Assembly (NCBI GenBank): GCA_965198415.1
Contig: CBDAPN010000032.1
Span: 1,550,001-1,614,000 of the forward strand
DNA: 64,000 nt
Reading direction: 5' to 3'
Source of the DNA: Endozoicomonas sp965198415
Lineage (GTDB): Bacteria; Pseudomonadota; Gammaproteobacteria; Pseudomonadales; Endozoicomonadaceae
Below the pieces are notes generated by a model, which ran no database searches, was not told the origin of the DNA, and saw only the letters and a list, made by a program, of their open reading frames with translations. The translations under genes were made by a program, and so were the position numbers. This document shows, piece by piece, positions 54,957-64,000 of this stretch. The first letter of the stretch is position 1; every line of letters begins with the position of its first letter.

Positions 54957-56249
54957 TTAGGTGAACAGCTCACGCAGGACAATGGTCTCTACCCGGTCAG
55001 GACCGGTGGAGATAATGTCAATGGGGGCACCGGTAACTTCTTCAAGCCGCTTAATGTAGGCCTTTGCATTGGCGGGCAGGTCATCAATACTCTTGGCACC
55101 AAAGGTAGATTCAGTCCAACCCGGCATCTCTTCATAAACCGGTCGTATGGCTTCGTACTCTTCTACATCGAAAGGCGTGGTGATGGATTCACCGTCGGCG
55201 TTTTTGTAATCCACACAGATGCGGATGGTCTTGAGGCCGTCCAGCACATCCAGCTTGGTCAGGCACAGACCGCTGACTGAATTGATTTGGATGGACTGCT
55301 TGAGCGCTACCGCATCAAACCAGCCACAGCGGCGAGGGCGGCCAGTGGTGGCACCAAACTCATTGCCAGCTTGCGCCAAGTGTCGTCCGTCTTCGTCGTC
55401 CAGCTCAGTTGGGAAAGGGCCAGAACCAACACGAGTTGTGTACGCTTTGGTGATACCCAGCACGTAGTCAAGATAGATCGGTCCAAAACCAGAGCCGGTA
55501 GAGGCTCCGCCAGCGGTGGTGTTTGAGGAGGTAACAAATGGGTAGGTACCGTGGTCGATATCCAACAACGAGCCCTGAGCACCTTCAAACAGGATGTGAT
55601 CACCACGGTCACGATGCTCATGCAGCCGGTCAGGCACACGCTCAATCATTGGAATCAGCTCTTTGGCCATAGCCATGGTTTCATCCAACACTTGTTGGTA
55701 ATCGAGCGGTTTGGCGTTGTAGTAGTTTTCCAGAGTAAAGTTGTGATAATGCATCACTTCTTTGAGCTTTTTAGCAAAGCGCTCTGGGTGCAGCAGGTCA
55801 GAAACGCGCAGCCCTCTGCGTGCTACTTTGTCTTCGTAAGCCGGACCAATGCCACGACCAGTAGTACCAATTTTGGCCTCACCCTTAGCCAGTTCACGAG
55901 CCTGATCCAAGGCAATGTGGTAGGGCAGAATCAGCGGGCAAGCCGGGCTGAGTTTCAGGCGCTGCCTGACCGGTACGCCGGTATCTTCAAGCCGCTTCAT
56001 CTCTTTTAACAGCGCTTCAGGGGACAGCACCACACCATTACCGATGTAGCACACGACGCCTTCGCGCAGAATGCCGGAGGGGATGAGGTGCAGCACAGTT
56101 TTCTCGCCGTTGATCACGAGCGTGTGGCCAGCATTGTGGCCGCCCTGAAAGCGGACTACCGCTTCGGCCTGTTCGGTGAGCAGGTCGACAATTTTGCCTT
56201 TACCTTCATCACCCCACTGAGTACCAAGTACAACAACGGTCTTACCCAT
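54957..56249 (-). CDS. purA: Adenylosuccinate synthetase
   Basis: A cytosolic enzyme that joins IMP and aspartate with GTP to give adenylosuccinate, the first step to AMP. At 430 residues it has family length. GTP-binding P-loop variant VLGTQWGDEGKGK (about 7-19), IMP site GGHNAGHT, GTTGRGIGPAYEDK (about 128-141), and the base-contact segment TTAGGASTGSG are all present. The start ATG gives the usual MGKTVVVLGTQWGDEGKGK. It lies between hisZ and rnr in the conserved order. Confidence 0.97.
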   Translation of the reverse strand: MGKTVVVLGTQWGDEGKGKIVDLLTEQAEAVVRFQGGHNAGHTLVINGEKTVLHLIPSGILREGVVCYIGNGVVLSPEALLKEMKRLEDTGVPVRQRLKLSPACPLILPYHIALDQARELAKGEAKIGTTGRGIGPAYEDKVARRGLRVSDLLHPERFAKKLKEVMHYHNFTLENYYNAKPLDYQQVLDETMAMAKELIPMIERVPDRLHEHRDRGDHILFEGAQGSLLDIDHGTYPFVTSSNTTAGGASTGSGFGPIYLDYVLGITKAYTTRVGSGPFPTELDDEDGRHLAQAGNEFGATTGRPRRCGWFDAVALKQSIQINSVSGLCLTKLDVLDGLKTIRICVDYKNADGESITTPFDVEEYEAIRPVYEEMPGWTESTFGAKSIDDLPANAKAYIKRLEEVTGAPIDIISTGPDRVETIVLRELFT

Positions 56250-56375
56250 GGAATCGATCTCTTTGTTTTAATGCAATATATAATATTGCGTGTTTAGCTA
56301 TTAGCCCGCAGATCACTTGCGGAGAATATACGGCAATCGGTTGCCAACCATGACTGTTAAAGGCTTAACAGACCG

Positions 56376-57548
56376 TTACAGCGGTTCAACCAACCATTCG
56401 CCATCACAGCAAATCAGCTGACGGTCACACCCCATGCTCCGGGCATCTGTTTTTTGCCCGGGCAGTTGCCGCACGACTCGCTCCCCCTGCCGACGCAGAG
56501 ACTGCACGACGACGGCATCCGCATCCAGCGGCGCAAAGATAGTGATGCCTTCTATGCAGTGTTTGGAGCTTTCTGGTTTTAGTTCCAGCAAGGTTTGCAA
56601 ATCGGTACTGAAACCAGTTGCGGGCCTGGAACGGCCAAAGGATTTACCAATTCCGTCATAGCGCCCACCCTTTGCCACCGCATGACCCTGACCGGGAAGA
56701 TAAGCAGCAAAAACAATGCCTGTATGATAGTTGTAGCCACGCAATTCACCCAGATCGAAATAGAGCCCGGTGTTGGGGTGAAGTGCAGTTATTTCTTTAG
56801 CAATAGAGCTCAGTTCATCCAGCGCAGTTGAGACCCCTGACGGAGCATCCATGAGCTCACCTCTTGCGCGTTCGAGTATTTCAATACCACCAGCCAGCGT
56901 TGGCAACAGCTTTAGCATCCGCGCGGAGGCCTGATTGATTGACCATTGATTGATCAGCTGCTCAACTTCTGAGGTAGCCTTACGCTGCAGCGCATTAAAC
57001 AGCGCCAGCTCCTGATCTGCTGACAGGCCTGCCTGAGCGGCCAGTAGCCGGTAAATTTGCACATGCCCAAGGTCGAGGCTGATGGCGTCAACAGCGAGAG
57101 TTTCAAGCATCAAAGAAATGACTTCCAAATCACTTTCAATACCCCCATGACCGTATAACTCTGCCCCAATCTGGATGGGGGATCTGGATGCACCGAGTGA
57201 TGTCGGGCGTGTATGGAATACGCTGCCGACGTAACACAGCCGCATTGGCCCGTCCACTTTCAGGGTGTGGGCATCCATTCTGGCCACCGCCGGAGTGGTG
57301 TCTGCCCTTAAACCTATGGTTCTGCCGGTGAGCTGGTCGGTCACTTTAAAGGTTTGCAAATCAAGGTCGCGGCCAACGCCGGCTGTCAGTGACTCCATAA
57401 ATTCAAGGTGAGGTGGAATCACCAGCTGGTAACCCCACCGGTCAAACAGATCCAGCGTTTCACGTCTTAACTTTTCTGCACAGCGGGCTTTGTCTGGAAG
57501 AATTTCCTCAATCCCATCAGGCAGCAGCCAGCGTTCTGCAACGGTCAT
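56376..57548 (-). CDS. hisZ: ATP phosphoribosyltransferase regulatory subunit
   Basis: A class II aminoacyl-tRNA synthetase-like protein without aminoacylation function that completes the short-form HisG in the first step of histidine synthesis. 390 residues. HisS-like motifs are present: LPDGIEEILPDKA at the N-terminus, TGRTIGLRADTTPAVARM (motif-2 region, about 95), and AKGGRYDGIGKSFGRSRPATGFS (motif-3 region). Its presence implies a short HisG elsewhere. Neighbours DUF2065 and purA are as in Pseudomonas and Oceanospirillales. Confidence 0.95.
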   Translation of the reverse strand: MTVAERWLLPDGIEEILPDKARCAEKLRRETLDLFDRWGYQLVIPPHLEFMESLTAGVGRDLDLQTFKVTDQLTGRTIGLRADTTPAVARMDAHTLKVDGPMRLCYVGSVFHTRPTSLGASRSPIQIGAELYGHGGIESDLEVISLMLETLAVDAISLDLGHVQIYRLLAAQAGLSADQELALFNALQRKATSEVEQLINQWSINQASARMLKLLPTLAGGIEILERARGELMDAPSGVSTALDELSSIAKEITALHPNTGLYFDLGELRGYNYHTGIVFAAYLPGQGHAVAKGGRYDGIGKSFGRSRPATGFSTDLQTLLELKPESSKHCIEGITIFAPLDADAVVVQSLRRQGERVVRQLPGQKTDARSMGCDRQLICCDGEWLVEPL

Positions 57549-57639
57549 AACGGTATCTCTTGTTGTTTGGAAACCTTACTGAAAAATTTATATGCTCGAT
57601 GTTGATCGTAATGCCTGAGTCTGCAAAGCCCATAGCAGG

Positions 57640-57834
57640 CTAACTATTGATCAAATACAACAGAGCGACACCTGCCAGCATGCTAAGCAGCCCACCAACA
57701 CGTAACTGGCGATTATCAATCTCAGCCAGACGCCGCACTAATTGTCGCCATCGCTGGGGATACAGGAATGGCACCACGCCTTCAAGAACCAGCATCAGGC
57801 TGAATGCAATCAGCAACTGTTGGCTAAAATCCAT
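57640..57834 (-). CDS. DUF2065 small membrane protein (YjeT-like)
   Basis: A 64-residue inner-membrane protein with two hydrophobic helices (LLIAFSLMLVLEGVVPFLYP and GGLLSMLAGVALLYLIN) joined by a basic loop containing RWRQLVRRLAEID. Length, helices and its place between hflC and hisZ fit the DUF2065 family. Function unknown; co-transcription with hflKC is likely. Confidence 0.88.
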   Translation of the reverse strand: MDFSQQLLIAFSLMLVLEGVVPFLYPQRWRQLVRRLAEIDNRQLRVGGLLSMLAGVALLYLINS

Positions 57835-57918
57835 TGTTCGCCCTCACACGAAAAAACCGGGCGGAGCCCGGTTTTGACGATCATACCACGGTTTTCTTTT
57901 CCTAACAGCAAATGTTCA

Positions 57919-58794
57919 TTATTTGCCTTGTTTGTCGTGCTTAAAGTAGCGGAAGAAATCTCCTTTGGGTTCGATCAGCATGACATCACCTGACTCACCA
58001 AAGCTCTCTTTATAAGCCTGAAGACTCCGATAAAAAGCGTAGAACTCAGGGTCTTGCTGGAAAGCCTTGGCGTAGATGTCCGCTGACTTTGCATCACCGT
58101 CACCACGGATCATTTCAGCTTGCCGGTAGGCGTCGGCAAGTACCACACGTTTTTCACGGTCGGCGTTCGCCATGATGCCTTCTGCCATTTCCTGCCCGCG
58201 GGAACGGTAGTCCTGCGCTTCTTTCTCACGCTCTGAAGACATCCGCTCGAAAACGGAGTCGCTGACCTGTGGCGGCAGATCGATTCGTTTTATACGAACA
58301 TCCATAACACTGACGCCCAGCTCTTTTTGAGCGACTTCGTTCAGGGTTTTAGTCAGCTCTTCCATCATCTCATCGCGCTGGCCAGAGACCACCTCATTCA
58401 ACGTGAGGCTACCAAACTGGTTCCGCATGCTGGACTCAGCCCGCTGCGCTAACAGGTTACTGGCCCGAAATGCATCACCAGCGGTGGCACGGTAGAAATC
58501 ATAGACGTCATGAATTCTCCATTTGATGTACGAGTCCACAATAACTGCTTTTTGCTCAAGGGTGAGGAATCGCTCCGATGGCACATCCAGCGTCTGCAGG
58601 CGACCGTCAAATATCTTGACCTTGTCAATAACAGGAATTTTTACATGTAACCCGGGCGGAATGGAATCACGAACCACCTGACCAAAACGAAGCTGAACTG
58701 CTCGCTCCCGCTCTGAGATAACGAAAAGGCTACCCCAGGCAATTAACACCGCAACCAGAGATATAATCAGTCCAGTGAAGGCTTTCTGACTCAT
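57919..58794 (-). CDS. hflC: HflC, modulator of FtsH protease
   Basis: With HflK, HflC forms a large periplasm-facing cage around FtsH in the inner membrane and modulates turnover of membrane proteins. 291 residues: one N-terminal transmembrane helix (about 6-25), then a band-7/SPFH domain (ERERAVQLRFGQV...) and a helical region rich in Glu/Arg (MSSEREKEAQDYRSRGQEMAEGI). Overlaps the hflK stop by four bases (ATGA), so the two are coupled. Confidence 0.96.
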   Translation of the reverse strand: MSQKAFTGLIISLVAVLIAWGSLFVISERERAVQLRFGQVVRDSIPPGLHVKIPVIDKVKIFDGRLQTLDVPSERFLTLEQKAVIVDSYIKWRIHDVYDFYRATAGDAFRASNLLAQRAESSMRNQFGSLTLNEVVSGQRDEMMEELTKTLNEVAQKELGVSVMDVRIKRIDLPPQVSDSVFERMSSEREKEAQDYRSRGQEMAEGIMANADREKRVVLADAYRQAEMIRGDGDAKSADIYAKAFQQDPEFYAFYRSLQAYKESFGESGDVMLIEPKGDFFRYFKHDKQGK

Positions 58795-59960
58795 CGACTT
58801 ACCCTCCCTCCACTGACTCGCGGGCTATTGACGCGCTTATTCAATTCTTCTGTCACCCGGGTAGTAATTTCATTGAGCTCCTGCGCCGAAAGATGCCGGG
58901 CGGGTATACCGCTATTAGCACCGGGTCTGGTTAGCTTATCAAGGGGCAGGTACATCATGTTGTTGCCACCTTCAACATCCACCAACACTTTGCTGGATTT
59001 GCTGAAGACTTCTTCAATAGTTTCAATGTAGAGACGCTCACGGGTTACTTCCGGAGCCTGCTTGTATTCACCGAGCAGCTTCACGAAACGGTCGGACTCA
59101 CCTTCGGCTCTGGCAACCACTTCATCGCGATAACCGTTAGCGTTTTCGATGATACGCTGAGCCTGACCACGGGCCTCTGGCACAATTTTGTTGGCGTACA
59201 CCTGTGCCTTATTCTTGGCCCTCTCTTCATCTTCGCGGGCGCGGATAACGTCGTCAAAGGCAGTCTGAACTTCTTTGGGTGCCTGAGCACTTTCAATGTT
59301 GACCTTGGCTACATTGAGGCCGGTGCCATAGCTGTCGAGGTAAGTTTGCAGACGTTCACGGACTTCAAATCCCATCACCTCGCGGCCTTCCGTCAGCACT
59401 TGGTACATCTCAGACCCACCAACAACATGACGCAGCGCACTTTGCGTCGCTTCTTCGAGGCTGACCAAAGGCTTGGCTACATTCAGGACGTAGTCTTTAA
59501 TATTCTGAATGTTGTACTGAACCGACATACCTACTTCGACGATGTTTTCATCTTCCGTCAGCATCTGCTGGTTAAGGTTGTAGGTGCGAAGCTCAGTGAC
59601 ACGTTCTTGATACTTGGTATCAAACGGTGGGAAATAAATATGCAGGCCAGGCCCAACAGTCTCGGCATATTCACCAAAGCGCAGAATGACGGCCTGTTCT
59701 TTTTCATCAACGGTATAAACAGCGTTCCAGATGTATGCGGCAATGGCCAGAATCAGGATGCCAATAAACATGCCCGAAGAGGAACCCTGCTGAGCACCAC
59801 CACTGGCACCGCCTTTACGCCCCCCACCTCCGAACATGGAGTTCAGTTTGTCCTGAAAGTTGCGAAAAGCATCGTCCAGGTCCGGTGGTCCTTGCTTGTC
59901 GCCTTTGTTACCACCGCCCCATGGATCCTGGTTTTTTCCACCCGGCTCGTTCCAGGCCAT
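58791..59960 (-). CDS. hflK: HflK, modulator of FtsH protease
   Basis: The partner of HflC, 389 residues. A Gly/Asn-rich cytoplasmic N-terminus (MAWNEPGGKNQDPWGGGNK) with HflK-specific DLDDAFRNFQDKLN, a transmembrane helix (about 64-82), an SPFH domain beginning DEKEQAVILRFGEY, and a long helical C-terminal part. The start ATG gives the family N-terminus. Upstream, an unusually long 670-base gap separates it from hflX, its normal close neighbour. Confidence 0.96.
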   Translation of the reverse strand: MAWNEPGGKNQDPWGGGNKGDKQGPPDLDDAFRNFQDKLNSMFGGGGRKGGASGGAQQGSSSGMFIGILILAIAAYIWNAVYTVDEKEQAVILRFGEYAETVGPGLHIYFPPFDTKYQERVTELRTYNLNQQMLTEDENIVEVGMSVQYNIQNIKDYVLNVAKPLVSLEEATQSALRHVVGGSEMYQVLTEGREVMGFEVRERLQTYLDSYGTGLNVAKVNIESAQAPKEVQTAFDDVIRAREDEERAKNKAQVYANKIVPEARGQAQRIIENANGYRDEVVARAEGESDRFVKLLGEYKQAPEVTRERLYIETIEEVFSKSSKVLVDVEGGNNMMYLPLDKLTRPGANSGIPARHLSAQELNEITTRVTEELNKRVNSPRVSGGRVSR

Positions 59961-60632
59961 ATATGTCTCCGTAGAGTCAGCTTTAAATTGAATTTTGGTT
60001 TGAGCATCCCTGTTTTCTGGTACTTTTTTGGTTCAGGTTTGAAGTGCCTGACCCCAATGAGTACCGGGGGATGACCGGGTGAGTAAATCAGTTGCCGGTT
60101 CATCAGAGGATGTGCATACCATGGTCACCTTCCGGCTTGACAGCCTCTCAGGTATGACATTACGTCAAAGAAAAAATTGTTAGATCATTTACAGACCAAA
60201 AGGCTGTCTGTTAATAGCGCCCGAAGTATGGCTGACAAAAAGCGAACGTTTGCGGAGAATAGTAGACCCACCAACCAAAAACACCCGAATTTTCCAATCA
60301 ATTTTGCGGCCACTGCGGCAATCTATTGCTGGACAGACTCCCAACAGTGTTCACCCTGTTTTTCACTCCACCACAAGAGGTTGAAAAATGCAACGGGGTA
60401 TTCACTGCCCAAGCTGGTACTGAATTTACTTTATTGCAACCACAGAGCGGTATTAAGACAGTACCAAAGCCAGATTGTAGAATTTGTATAGCGAATAGCG
60501 CAAGCCGAATTGGTAAAGACCGCAATGGATTTTCTTTACAAAACTCGAACCAGTGTCGTTTTTTGGCCAGCAATCCATTGCGGCGCAGGTGAAACGGCAA
60601 CTTAGAAAAACAGCTGTATGAGTGCCTTTCAA
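59961..60632. other. Enlarged intergenic region between hflK and hflX
   Basis: Usually short in related bacteria. No convincing gene; short frames on both strands lack ribosome sites. A 10-bp perfect inverted repeat CCGCAATGGA/TCCATTGCGG (60520-60529 and 60574-60583) and a second, imperfect copy of the CCAGCAAT..ATTGC sequence in inverted orientation near 60308-60333 suggest decayed inserted DNA. The hflKC operon must have a promoter in or after this region. Confidence 0.45.
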
Positions 60633-61925
60633 TCAAACAGTCGCCTTAAAACAATGGTTACTCAGGCTTTCCTGTTTGAGAATGCGCTGAAAATCAGGCC
60701 GTCGCAGACGAATGGCCAAAACGATATCACCGTCGTCTGAATAGGCCTCCGATTGAATGGCACCAAGCTTGTAAAGGCGAGCTCGAATACGCCCCTGGCC
60801 TGGCTTAAGCGTCAACTGCCCTTCCAACATGTCATCAGACAGCAGTTCTTTTATGGCTTCTTGCAGCAGATCAAGGCCTGCACCGGTGATCGCCGAAACC
60901 CAGACCCGAACCGGACGCCCGTCGTCTGCACGTTGTATCTTGGGTTCTACGCCTTGCAGTAGGTCTATTTTGTTGTAAACCTCCAGCTGTGGTACTTCGT
61001 CGGCATCAATCTCTTTTAATACCGAATGCACTTGTTCAATATTCTCAAGGCGTTCAGGGTCATGGCTGTCAATAACGTGCAGTAGCAAGTCGGCTTGGCG
61101 GGTTTCTTCGAGTGTTGCCCGAAACGCTTCCACCAATTTATGAGGCAGATGACGTATGAACCCTACCGTATCGGCCAATACCACAGGCCCGATATCCGCC
61201 AGATCAATTCGCCTCAAAGTCGGGTCCAGAGTTGCAAACAGCTGGTCTGCCGCATAGACGACAGATTCAGTTACCCGGTTAAACAGTGTTGATTTACCGG
61301 CATTGGTATAACCCATCAAAGATACCTGAGGCACTTCTGCACGATGCCGTGAGCGTCGCCCCTGTTCCCGCTGTTTGCGTACTTTTTCCAGACGCCGGGT
61401 GATACTTTTGATACGAGCCCGTAGAAGACGACGGTCGGTTTCCAGCTGGGTTTCACCCGGCCCACGCAGGCCGATGCCTCCTTTCTGCCTTTCCAAGTGC
61501 GTCCAACCCCGCACCAGACGAGTACTCATGTGCTGCAGCTGCGCCAGCTCAACCTGTAGTTTTCCTTCAAAGGTGCGAGCACGCTGGGCAAAGATATCCA
61601 AAATCAGACCGGTGCGATCAATAACTCTGCACTTGAGTTCTTTTTCAAGGTTGCGTTCTTGGCTTGGGGAGAGAGCGTGGTTAAACAGTACGACATCAAC
61701 ATCGTGCAATACGACCAGTTGACGAACTTCTTCAACTTTGCCGGGGCCGACGAAAAATCGGGGATTAGGATGCTTGCAGCCCGCTGAGATAAAAGCAGCA
61801 GACTCGACGCCAGCGGAGCGCACCAGCTCCATGAATTCCTGGGGGTCTTCCCGCTCACGATCATCATTGACATCAAGATGAACTAAAACCGCGGATTCAC
61901 CACCCTCATGGCGGTCAAAAAACAA
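60633..61925 (-). CDS. hflX: GTPase HflX
   Basis: A ribosome-associated GTPase that rescues stalled or stressed 70S ribosomes by splitting them. 430 residues. The N-terminal glycine-rich domain (FFVGPGKVEEVR, NHALSPSQERNLEKELKCRVIDRTGLILDIFAQRA) leads to a coiled linker (IKSITRRLEKVRKQRE) and a G domain with G1 GYTNAGKSTLFN, the switch region DPTLRRID, G3 DTVGFIRHLPHKLVEAF and G4 NKID. The start is the first ATG after the gap following hfq. Confidence 0.96.
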   Translation of the reverse strand: MFFDRHEGGESAVLVHLDVNDDREREDPQEFMELVRSAGVESAAFISAGCKHPNPRFFVGPGKVEEVRQLVVLHDVDVVLFNHALSPSQERNLEKELKCRVIDRTGLILDIFAQRARTFEGKLQVELAQLQHMSTRLVRGWTHLERQKGGIGLRGPGETQLETDRRLLRARIKSITRRLEKVRKQREQGRRSRHRAEVPQVSLMGYTNAGKSTLFNRVTESVVYAADQLFATLDPTLRRIDLADIGPVVLADTVGFIRHLPHKLVEAFRATLEETRQADLLLHVIDSHDPERLENIEQVHSVLKEIDADEVPQLEVYNKIDLLQGVEPKIQRADDGRPVRVWVSAITGAGLDLLQEAIKELLSDDMLEGQLTLKPGQGRIRARLYKLGAIQSEAYSDDGDIVLAIRLRRPDFQRILKQESLSNHCFKATV

Positions 61926-62435
61926 TTAGATCTCCTAAGTAGTCACAAGTTTCAGACTTGAATGAAATCGAAGCAGTGCTACAAAATTATTATTCTAAAC
62001 ATCGTGATAGCACCAAGGCTCAGCAGCTAGCCAAGGGTGGGGGAACCGTTGCAACGGAACTACCATCTTATTCCAAGACTCGCCCTACCTTTTGGACAGC
62101 AGGAACAAGTCAAGATGGAGTAAGATGCGCTGACCATTGAAAAACAAACCTGCGTGATCGCATTTATATTCCAGCATGGCTTTCAGCATTCCCATCCGGC
62201 ATAGCACGTTCAGCAGCAGAGAACACCGCATTAGTCGGCTGTCGCCGGCGAGCTTACATCCCCGCACTAAAAATACGAGGTTTAGCTCTCATTCGATAAC
62301 CGAAATCTGACCGGGAATTACCCCAATGGACACAAACAGTAATTATATTGACCGGAAAGCCCCGGTTGTTTAAACGCATTTGTTACCAGTGGGGCGGTTT
62401 GTTCTCAGACAACCGCCCGGGTGCATCAGCAGGAT
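61926..62435. other. Enlarged intergenic region between hflX and hfq
   Basis: About 510 bases with no supported gene. A stem GGGCGGTT-GT/AC-AACCGCCC (about 62394-62419) lies downstream of hfq but lacks a T-run. The rest has no recognised motif. In related genomes these genes are close together, so some inserted or expanded DNA is likely. Confidence 0.4.
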
Positions 62436-62681
62436 TTACTCTTGCTCCAGCTGGTCAGTACCCTGCATTGGCAAGCGCACTGGACGGCTGGGAACCACTG
62501 TTGACACAGCGTGTTTGTAAACCATTTGACTTACAGTATTCTTTAGCAGAATAACGAACTGATCGAATGACTCAATCTGCCCCTGAAGCTTAATGCCATT
62601 AACCAGGTAAATAGAAACCGGTACGCGCTCTTTACGCAGTACATTAAGGTAAGGGTCTTGTAGAGAATGCCCTTTTGACAT
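62436..62681 (-). CDS. hfq: RNA chaperone Hfq
   Basis: A hexameric Sm-like protein that pairs small RNAs with mRNAs. 81 residues: MSKGHSLQDPYLNVLRKERVPVSIY, the Sm1 motif VNGIKLQGQIESFDQFVILL and Sm2 YKHAVSTVVPSRPV, with the distal/proximal-site residues Q8, D9, F42-type Phe, K56-type Lys and H57-type His all present. The C-terminal tail is short. The ATG at 62681 is chosen because AAAGGAG lies seven bases upstream and it gives the family start; the frame stays open 30 codons further upstream without homology. Confidence 0.97.
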   Translation of the reverse strand: MSKGHSLQDPYLNVLRKERVPVSIYLVNGIKLQGQIESFDQFVILLKNTVSQMVYKHAVSTVVPSRPVRLPMQGTDQLEQE

Positions 62682-63114
62682 TTCTGTACTCCTTTTAATT
62701 CTCGGGTTTTTGAATAGCCTTGATTCATTATGGGGAGGACTATCCGCCAGACCGGCTGTGCCAGTGCTCATTGTTCAATATATGTACAGCTTATAAAGTG
62801 CCGGTTCACATTAAGCTAACCCCACACCGCACTCAATAAGTAATACTAGCTACTCCAGATATTCCTGCAGGAACAATTACGAGTTCTAAAGTACCACCTT
62901 CGTAAAAAGCGATCAGTATAGCGGCTTAAGAGCACTATTCGTGTAGAAAAGTACACGACACTTCAACAATTCAAGAAGACTGACTGAGAGCACTCTGCAC
63001 TGCTGTAAGCAGCAAACTGGCCTGTAAATCCGTAAATTCCCAAGCTCATGTGATGCTGCCTCGCAACAGGCACAACTTTCAGCCGGCCTCCGAGGCCAAA
63101 AAAATATATCAACA
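62682..63114. other. Intergenic region between miaA and hfq
   Basis: About 430 bases, AT-rich in places, with the short palindrome GGCCTC-GAGGCC near 63084. No supported gene. The hfq promoter should be here. Confidence 0.4.
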
Positions 63115-64000
63115 CTATTTGAGGGCAACCCCCAATACTTTCAAGGCGTCACCCAGCAGGTTTTCTGAGAGCGAATCGAGCCAGTTTAAATCCGGCCAAC
63201 TTCTCAGCCAGGTTAGCTGTCTTTTCGCCAACTGCCGGGTTGCTATAGTACTTCTTTCGACCATCTGATCGTAATTTAGTTCCCCATTAAAATAAGACCA
63301 GGCCTGACGATAGCCAACAGATCGCACCGATGGCATAGAGGTATTGAGGTCTCCGCGCTGATAAAGTCGTCTGGCTTCCTCAAGAAATCCCATATCCAAC
63401 ATGAGCTTAAAACGTAAAGCTATACGTTCGTGCAGCACAGCGCGATCCTGTGGAGCCACCGCCAGACTGACAATATTGTAAGGTAATTTTTTTTTCTCTT
63501 GTTCACGATGCCACTGGCTGAGTGGCTTTTTAGTCAGCTCAAAAACCTCAAGCGCCCGCTGCAGTCTCTGAGTATCCGTTGGCCGAATACGTAGTGCCGC
63601 CTCCGGGTCTACTTTGGTTAGTCTCTGATGCAAAGCGTCCCAACCCTGCTCTTTGGCAGTGTCGAGCAGCTGTTGTCGTATATTTTGATCTGCAGAAGGC
63701 ATCTTTGCCATGCCCTCTTTGAGAACCTTAAAGTACATCATCGTACCACCCACCAGCAGGGGAATACGACCGCGGGCGGTAATGTCTGCCATTAACGCCA
63801 GAGCATCCCGGCGAAAATCAGCGCCAGAGTAAGACTGTGCCGGATCAAGGAAATCAATAAGATGATGAGGCGCCTCGGCCAGCACCGCAGGCTCAGGTTT
63901 GGCTGTGCCTATATCCATGTCTTTGTAAATCAGTGCAGAGTCAACGCTGATGATCTCAAAAGGCAACGCTTTAGTGAGTGCAACCGCCAAATCGGTTTTG
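63115..64000 (-). CDS. miaA: tRNA dimethylallyltransferase MiaA (5' end outside window)
   Basis: MiaA adds a dimethylallyl group to A37 of tRNAs reading UNN codons. The window contains the gene from just after the P-loop: the first visible residues are KTDLAVALTKALPFEIISVDSALIY, which follow the GPTASG part lying beyond position 64000. Further motifs: MDIGTAKP, HHLIDFLDP, LLVGGTMMYFKVL, and TRQLAKRQLTWLRSW near the C-terminus. The first visible in-frame start-like codon is an internal TTG and is not the start. Upstream of hfq, as in other gammaproteobacteria. Confidence 0.96.
   Translation of the reverse strand, partial: KTDLAVALTKALPFEIISVDSALIYKDMDIGTAKPEPAVLAEAPHHLIDFLDPAQSYSGADFRRDALALMADITARGRIPLLVGGTMMYFKVLKEGMAKMPSADQNIRQQLLDTAKEQGWDALHQRLTKVDPEAALRIRPTDTQRLQRALEVFELTKKPLSQWHREQEKKKLPYNIVSLAVAPQDRAVLHERIALRFKLMLDMGFLEEARRLYQRGDLNTSMPSVRSVGYRQAWSYFNGELNYDQMVERSTIATRQLAKRQLTWLRSWPDLNWLDSLSENLLGDALKVLGVALK

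Noticed and set aside
60177..60636. Short frames on both strands between hflK and hflX
   Set aside because: No ribosome sites, no family motifs, and overlapping frames on both strands with no preference.

Overview
The window is one contiguous stretch of a gammaproteobacterial chromosome at about half GC. The order miaA-hfq-hflX-hflK-hflC-DUF2065-hisZ-purA-rnr-rlmB at the right end is the arrangement usual for Pseudomonas and Oceanospirillales. Together with yqiA-parE, HiPIP, YggX, SelO and a Pseudomonas-like sarcosine oxidase locus, this points to a marine, Oceanospirillales-like bacterium. A eukaryote-type NUDT9 ADP-ribose pyrophosphatase, a large autotransporter, a trypsin remnant, many IS remnants and repeated intergenic elements fit an animal-associated lineage such as Endozoicomonadaceae. 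That last placement is inference, not proof.

Layout: 1-3.5 kb holds the pgk 5' end, a HiPIP gene with a frameshift in its Tat leader, two identical tRNA-Phe genes, yggX and selO. At 3.5-8 kb is a 1507-residue autotransporter, followed by rsmE and a DASS-type anion transporter with an FNR-like box. At 11-22.1 kb is a sarcosine/glycine/serine catabolic block: a GbdR-like regulator divergent from glyA-sdaB-soxBDAG, then an NhaC-type antiporter. SoxBDAG demethylates sarcosine to glycine and 5,10-methylene-THF, GlyA joins these into serine, and serine dehydratase makes pyruvate and ammonia. At 22.3-33.2 kb are a secreted GDSL phospholipase-like enzyme with a Gly in place of the catalytic Asp, fklB-rnz, envC-ctpA, a small outer-membrane-like protein, focA, a LOG-family gene and yqiA-parE.

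The accessory segment at 33.2-41.7 kb is bounded by two inverted copies of an intergenic repeat (three tandem 17-bp units inside a conserved frame of about 100 bp). It carries a type I secretion pair whose ABC gene is frameshifted, a trypsin remnant, a member of a six-cysteine secreted family, an inverted pair of a second secreted family, a YciA-like thioesterase and a Dps-like ferritin. Next come the NUDT9-like protein, an Fe-ADH/SCP2-like pair, LexA-controlled umuDC and a TauD-like dioxygenase. The normally adjacent rnr and rlmB are separated by about 3 kb. This gap holds two more copies of the repeat, TnpB and IS66 remnants, a long palindrome, a second six-cysteine protein and a small membrane protein. 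The rest is conserved housekeeping, ending inside miaA.

The best leads for something undescribed are the two small secreted protein families, the repeat that brackets accessory DNA, and the NUDT9-like protein with an unexplained N-terminal region of about 120 residues.
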